Source: Hoeflea sp. (lineage in GTDB: Bacteria > Pseudomonadota > Alphaproteobacteria > Rhizobiales > Rhizobiaceae). Taken from it: a stretch of 32,989 nucleotides of DNA. A model generated the notes under the pieces. That model worked only from the letters and a program-made list of their open reading frames with translations, was not told the origin of the DNA and did not search any database. Both the position numbers and the translations under genes were made by a program. The stretch covers positions 1 through 32,989 of the forward strand of contig NZ_JACIYP010000061.1 of the NCBI RefSeq assembly GCF_014359905.1, in the 5' to 3' direction. Shown in pieces: positions 30,441 to 32,989 of this stretch (positions are counted from its first letter, which is position 1; each line of letters opens with the position of its first letter).

Positions 30441-30470
30441 ACCGCCCGGTGCTTCACATCGGGCGGTTTT
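30441..30470 (+). terminator. Terminator between rplO and secY
   Basis: An 8-bp stem, 30441-30448 with 30460-30467, has an 11-base loop and four T residues (30467-30470). It probably reduces transcription from ribosomal-protein genes into secY-adk. In E. coli the two are continuous, so partial readthrough is likely. Confidence 0.7.
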
Positions 30471-30471
30471 C

Positions 30472-30485
30472 ATCCCATATGGGAT
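30472..30485. promoter_or_regulatory. Perfect 14-bp palindrome upstream of secY
   Basis: ATCCCATATGGGAT is fully symmetric and sits directly behind the rplO terminator and about 145 bases before secY. It could be an operator or chance. No -35/-10 pair was recognised in the 199-base gap. Confidence 0.35.
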
Positions 30486-30629
30486 CTGCCTGCGCGGTAA
30501 GACGCGTCGGCATGGGCAGGCGCCAGGCATATATCATCCAGCCAGGTTGCAACGCCCGGTGAAACCAACTCAGACCCTCCGGAGATGATTGGGTTCATCA
30601 GGCGCCGGGTGGGCCGCGCGGAGAACGCA

Positions 30630-31970
30630 ATGGCATCTGCAGCCGAACAACTCGCTTCCAATTTGAACTTCGGCGCTTTTGCCAAGGCGCATGATCTGAA
30701 AAAGCGGATCTGGTTTACCCTTGGCGCACTGCTCGTCTACCGGCTGGGAACCTATATTCCCCTGCCGGGCATCAATCCCGACGCTTTTGCCCAGGCCTTT
30801 GAAGGTCAGTCCGGCGGCATTCTCGGCCTGTTCAACATGTTTGCAGGCGGCGCGGTCGAGCGCATGGCGATTTTCGCCCTCGGCATCATGCCCTACATTT
30901 CCGCCTCGATCATCATCCAGTTGATGACGTCGGTCATTCCGACGCTTGAGCAGCTCAAGAAAGAGGGCGAGCAGGGCCGCAAGATCATCAACCAGTACAC
31001 CCGCTATGGCACCGTGCTGCTTGGCACCGTTCAGGCCTACGGCATCGCCGTGGGTCTCGAATCAGGCAGCGGCATCGTTACCGATCCGGGCTGGTTCTTC
31101 CGTATCGCCACCGTCATCACGCTTGTCGGCGGCACCATGTTCCTGATGTGGCTCGGCGAGCAGATCACCGCACGCGGCATCGGCAACGGCATTTCGCTGA
31201 TCATCTTCGCCGGCATCGTCGCCGCGCTGCCGACGGCCGTTGCAGGCACCCTCGAGCTCGGACGCACCGGTGCGCTGTCGACCGGCCTGATCATTGCCGT
31301 GATCGTCGTCGCCATTGCGGTGATTGCCTTCATCGTCTTCATCGAGCGGGCCCAGCGGCAATTGCTGATCCAGTATCCCAAGCGCCAGGTCGGCTCGCGC
31401 ATGTTCCAGGGCGACACCTCGCACCTGCCGCTCAAGCTCAACACCGCCGGTGTGATCCCGCCGATCTTCGCCTCGTCTCTGCTGCTTCTGCCGGCAACGA
31501 TTGCGGGCTTTGCCAACACCACGGATCTGCCGGGATGGGCGTCGTCGCTGCTGGCGTCGCTCGGGCACGGACAGCCCGCCTATATGCTGCTCTATGCGGC
31601 CATGATCGGCTTCTTCGCGTTCTTCTACACGGCCATCGTGTTCAACCCGAAGGACACTGCCGACAACCTCAAGCGCCACGGCGGCTTCATCCCGGGCTTC
31701 CGTCCCGGTGAACGCACCGCGGAATATATCGACTATGTGTTGACGCGAATCACCGTGATCGGCGCCATGTACCTGATTTTCGTCTGTCTCTTACCCGAAT
31801 TTCTAATCGCGCAGACCGGCGTTCCGTTCTATCTGGGAGGGACATCGCTTTTGATCGTCGTCTCGGTGACGCTTGATACGGTTGCGCAGATTCAGGGACA
31901 TCTGATAGCCCAGCAATATGAGGGGCTGATCAAGAAGTCCAAACTTCGGGGAGGCAAGAAGGGACGATGA
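30630..31970 (+). CDS. secY: Preprotein translocase subunit SecY
   Basis: The 446 residues make ten transmembrane helices, the pore of the SecYEG translocon in the inner membrane. Landmarks are [20 protein letters not shown] (cytoplasmic N-terminus), [13 protein letters not shown], the plug region with [50 protein letters not shown], then [13 protein letters not shown] and the ribosome/SecA-binding loop [26 protein letters not shown] 30630 is selected over the in-frame ATG at 30585 because GGAGAACGCA precedes it and [11 protein letters not shown] fits rhizobial SecY. It overlaps adk by four bases (ATGA). Its partner secE is at 1505-1705. Confidence 0.98.
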   Translation: MASAAEQLASNLNFGAFAKAHDLKKRIWFTLGALLVYRLGTYIPLPGINPDAFAQAFEGQSGGILGLFNMFAGGAVERMAIFALGIMPYISASIIIQLMTSVIPTLEQLKKEGEQGRKIINQYTRYGTVLLGTVQAYGIAVGLESGSGIVTDPGWFFRIATVITLVGGTMFLMWLGEQITARGIGNGISLIIFAGIVAALPTAVAGTLELGRTGALSTGLIIAVIVVAIAVIAFIVFIERAQRQLLIQYPKRQVGSRMFQGDTSHLPLKLNTAGVIPPIFASSLLLLPATIAGFANTTDLPGWASSLLASLGHGQPAYMLLYAAMIGFFAFFYTAIVFNPKDTADNLKRHGGFIPGFRPGERTAEYIDYVLTRITVIGAMYLIFVCLLPEFLIAQTGVPFYLGGTSLLIVVSVTLDTVAQIQGHLIAQQYEGLIKKSKLRGGKKGR

Positions 31971-32551
31971 GACTTATTCTTTTGGGACCGCCAGGCGCGG
32001 GGAAGGGGACCCAGGCCCAGCGCTTGGTTGAAACACATTCGATCCCGCAATTGTCCACCGGCGATATGCTGAGGGCCGCGGTGACCGCTGGTACCGATGT
32101 GGGAAAGCGTGCCAAGGCCGTCATGGATGCGGGCGAGTTGGTGTCTGACGACATCGTCAACGCCATCGTCTCCGAGCGCATCGACGAACCCGACTGTGCG
32201 AGGGGCTTCATTCTCGACGGCTACCCGCGCACCCTGGTGCAGGCCGATGCGGTGGAGGCCATGCTTTCAAGCAAGGGCCTCAAGCTTGATACGGTGATCG
32301 AGCTTGTTGTCGATGACAAGGCGCTTGTCGGCCGGATCGTCAAGCGCGCCGAGGAAGCCGCGGCCGCTGGCCAGCCTGTGCGCAAGGACGACAATGCCGA
32401 AGTGTTCGAAGAGCGCCTGCGCGAGTATTACAAGAAGACCGCGCCGTTGACCGGATACTATTATGCCAAGGGCGCCCTGCGTACGGTCGACGGCATGGGC
32501 AGCATTGACGCTGTGACCGAAGAGATCGAAGCCGTCCTGGCGTCGCTCTGA
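31967..32551 (+). CDS. adk: Adenylate kinase, short-LID form
   Basis: The 194-residue cytoplasmic enzyme converts ATP and AMP to two ADP. The P-loop is [10 protein letters not shown] (7-16), followed by the AMP-site STGDMLRAA and DGYPRT. The LID is short: [20 protein letters not shown] lacks the insertion of about 27 residues and zinc cysteines of long-form enzymes, which is usual in alphaproteobacteria. The start overlaps the secY stop by four bases, so translation is coupled. Linking adk to secY in the spc operon is widely conserved. Confidence 0.99.
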   Translation: MRLILLGPPGAGKGTQAQRLVETHSIPQLSTGDMLRAAVTAGTDVGKRAKAVMDAGELVSDDIVNAIVSERIDEPDCARGFILDGYPRTLVQADAVEAMLSSKGLKLDTVIELVVDDKALVGRIVKRAEEAAAAGQPVRKDDNAEVFEERLREYYKKTAPLTGYYYAKGALRTVDGMGSIDAVTEEIEAVLASL

Positions 32552-32565
32552 TCCAGCCCAATTCT

Positions 32566-32605
32566 CCGAAAGGCCGGCTTTCCAGAAAGCAAACCGGCCT
32601 TTCGG
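32566..32605 (+). terminator. Hairpin terminator after adk
   Basis: A perfect 12-bp stem, 32566-32577 with 32594-32605, with a 16-base loop that could add a few more pairs (CTTTC/GAAAG). No T run follows, so it may end the spc operon with help from Rho or act as an RNA-processing stem. It sits just before the promoter of the next operon. Confidence 0.65.
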
Positions 32606-32639
32606 GCCACGGGTCGCATAAAATAAGCTTGCGGAGAGG

Positions 32640-32668
32640 TTGACGAAAGCCTGCCTGTTCCGCTATGA
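32640..32668 (+). promoter_or_regulatory. Promoter of the alpha operon (rpsM)
   Basis: TTGACG (32640-32645) and CTATGA (32663-32668) are separated by exactly 17 bases, close to the rhizobial housekeeping consensus CTTGAC-N17-CTATAT. Transcription should start near 32675, giving a leader of about 217 bases before rpsM. Confidence 0.72.
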
Positions 32669-32674
32669 CCCGCG

Positions 32675-32891
32675 CAACTCGCGACATGCAGGCGATCGGT
32701 GCGATTCCTCGAAAGTTTGGGGAAACGGCGCTGGTCGCTTTTAAGCATGCCGCGATCAAAGACGAAGCATCCGCCGGTGCGCCTCTGGGCGTCGTCGGTG
32801 CGTGCGACAGGACTACCCCGCAAGGGCCGGCCTCCACCGGACGCGGGTCAACGATAACCCGCCGGCTCGACCGGCCCACATGGAGAAGCAT
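32675..32891 (+). promoter_or_regulatory. Structured rpsM leader, candidate S4 regulatory region
   Basis: The leader holds no supported gene. GCGGGT/ACCCGC (32843-32848, 32857-32862) and GCCGG/CCGGC (32861-32865, 32871-32875) share two bases, so they compete or stack. CTCCA (32832-32836) can pair with TGGAG (32881-32885), the rpsM ribosome site, enclosing both hairpins. In E. coli, protein S4 controls the alpha operon through a pseudoknot leader; an analogous switch is inferred. Confidence 0.4.
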
Positions 32892-32989
32892 ATGGCCCGC
32901 ATAGCAGGCGTAAACATTCCGACCAACAAGCGTGTCGTTATCGCGCTGACCTATATTCACGGCATCGGCCGCAAGTTTGCAGTCGAAAT
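32892..32989 (+). CDS. rpsM: 30S ribosomal protein S13 (uS13), 5' part
   Basis: The right window edge cuts the gene after 32 codons. The visible part, [20 protein letters not shown] followed by [12 protein letters not shown], is the typical S13 N-terminus, including the helix-two-turns-helix start. S13 is in the 30S head and forms bridges to the large subunit. TGGAGAAGCAT gives a strong ribosome site directly before the ATG. It begins the alpha operon under its own promoter. Confidence 0.98.
   Translation, partial: MARIAGVNIPTNKRVVIALTYIHGIGRKFAVE

Overview
The window is a housekeeping block of an alphaproteobacterium, most likely order Rhizobiales (Rhizobium/Hoeflea-like; the genus cannot be fixed from sequence alone). 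The reasons are high GC, gene order tuf - tRNA-Trp - secE - nusG - rplKAJL - rpoBC - (short insert) - rpsL - rpsG - fusA - tuf - S10/spc genes - secY - adk - rpsM, a short one-helix SecE, a 391-residue EF-Tu, a short-LID adenylate kinase and promoter hexamers of the TTGAC-N17-CTAT type. Almost every gene reads on the + strand.

Layout. 1-340: 3' end of a first tuf copy, followed by a second, degenerate copy of the tuf tail and a second terminator. 341-1170: a small accessory stretch with a cysteine-rich secreted protein and the 3' remnant of a CatB-type acetyltransferase. 1179-2300: promoter, tRNA-Trp(CCA), secE, nusG, terminator. 2301-4887: rplK-rplA with a leader resembling the L1-binding site of 23S rRNA, then rplJ-rplL behind a long structured leader. 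4888-13763: rpoB and rpoC, ending in a strong terminator. 13764-15880: three non-ribosomal genes, namely a diheme cytochrome c peroxidase behind an FNR/FixK-like box, a 98-residue unknown protein on the minus strand, and a GlsB/YeaQ-family membrane protein. 15881-20655: the str operon (rpsL, rpsG, fusA, tuf) with a structured leader. 20656-25906: S10 operon (rpsJ to rpsQ). 26142-32551: spc operon (rplN to rplO, secY, adk). 32640 onward: promoter and leader of the alpha operon, with rpsM cut by the window edge.

The genes work together in making proteins: RNA polymerase core, elongation factors, most large- and small-subunit proteins, the Sec translocon core (SecE, SecY), NusG linking transcription to translation, and adenylate kinase. 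Intercistronic hairpins occur at the positions where enteric bacteria use ribosomal-protein feedback (L1, L10, S7, S4 sites). Here those roles are inferred from position and structure.

I found no defence system, CRISPR array, intact mobile element or clearly new system. The most unusual items are the duplicated tuf 3' end next to accessory DNA, the abrupt end of sequence identity between the two tuf copies, the cysteine-rich secreted protein, and the FNR-like box placed at about -41.5 ahead of the peroxidase.
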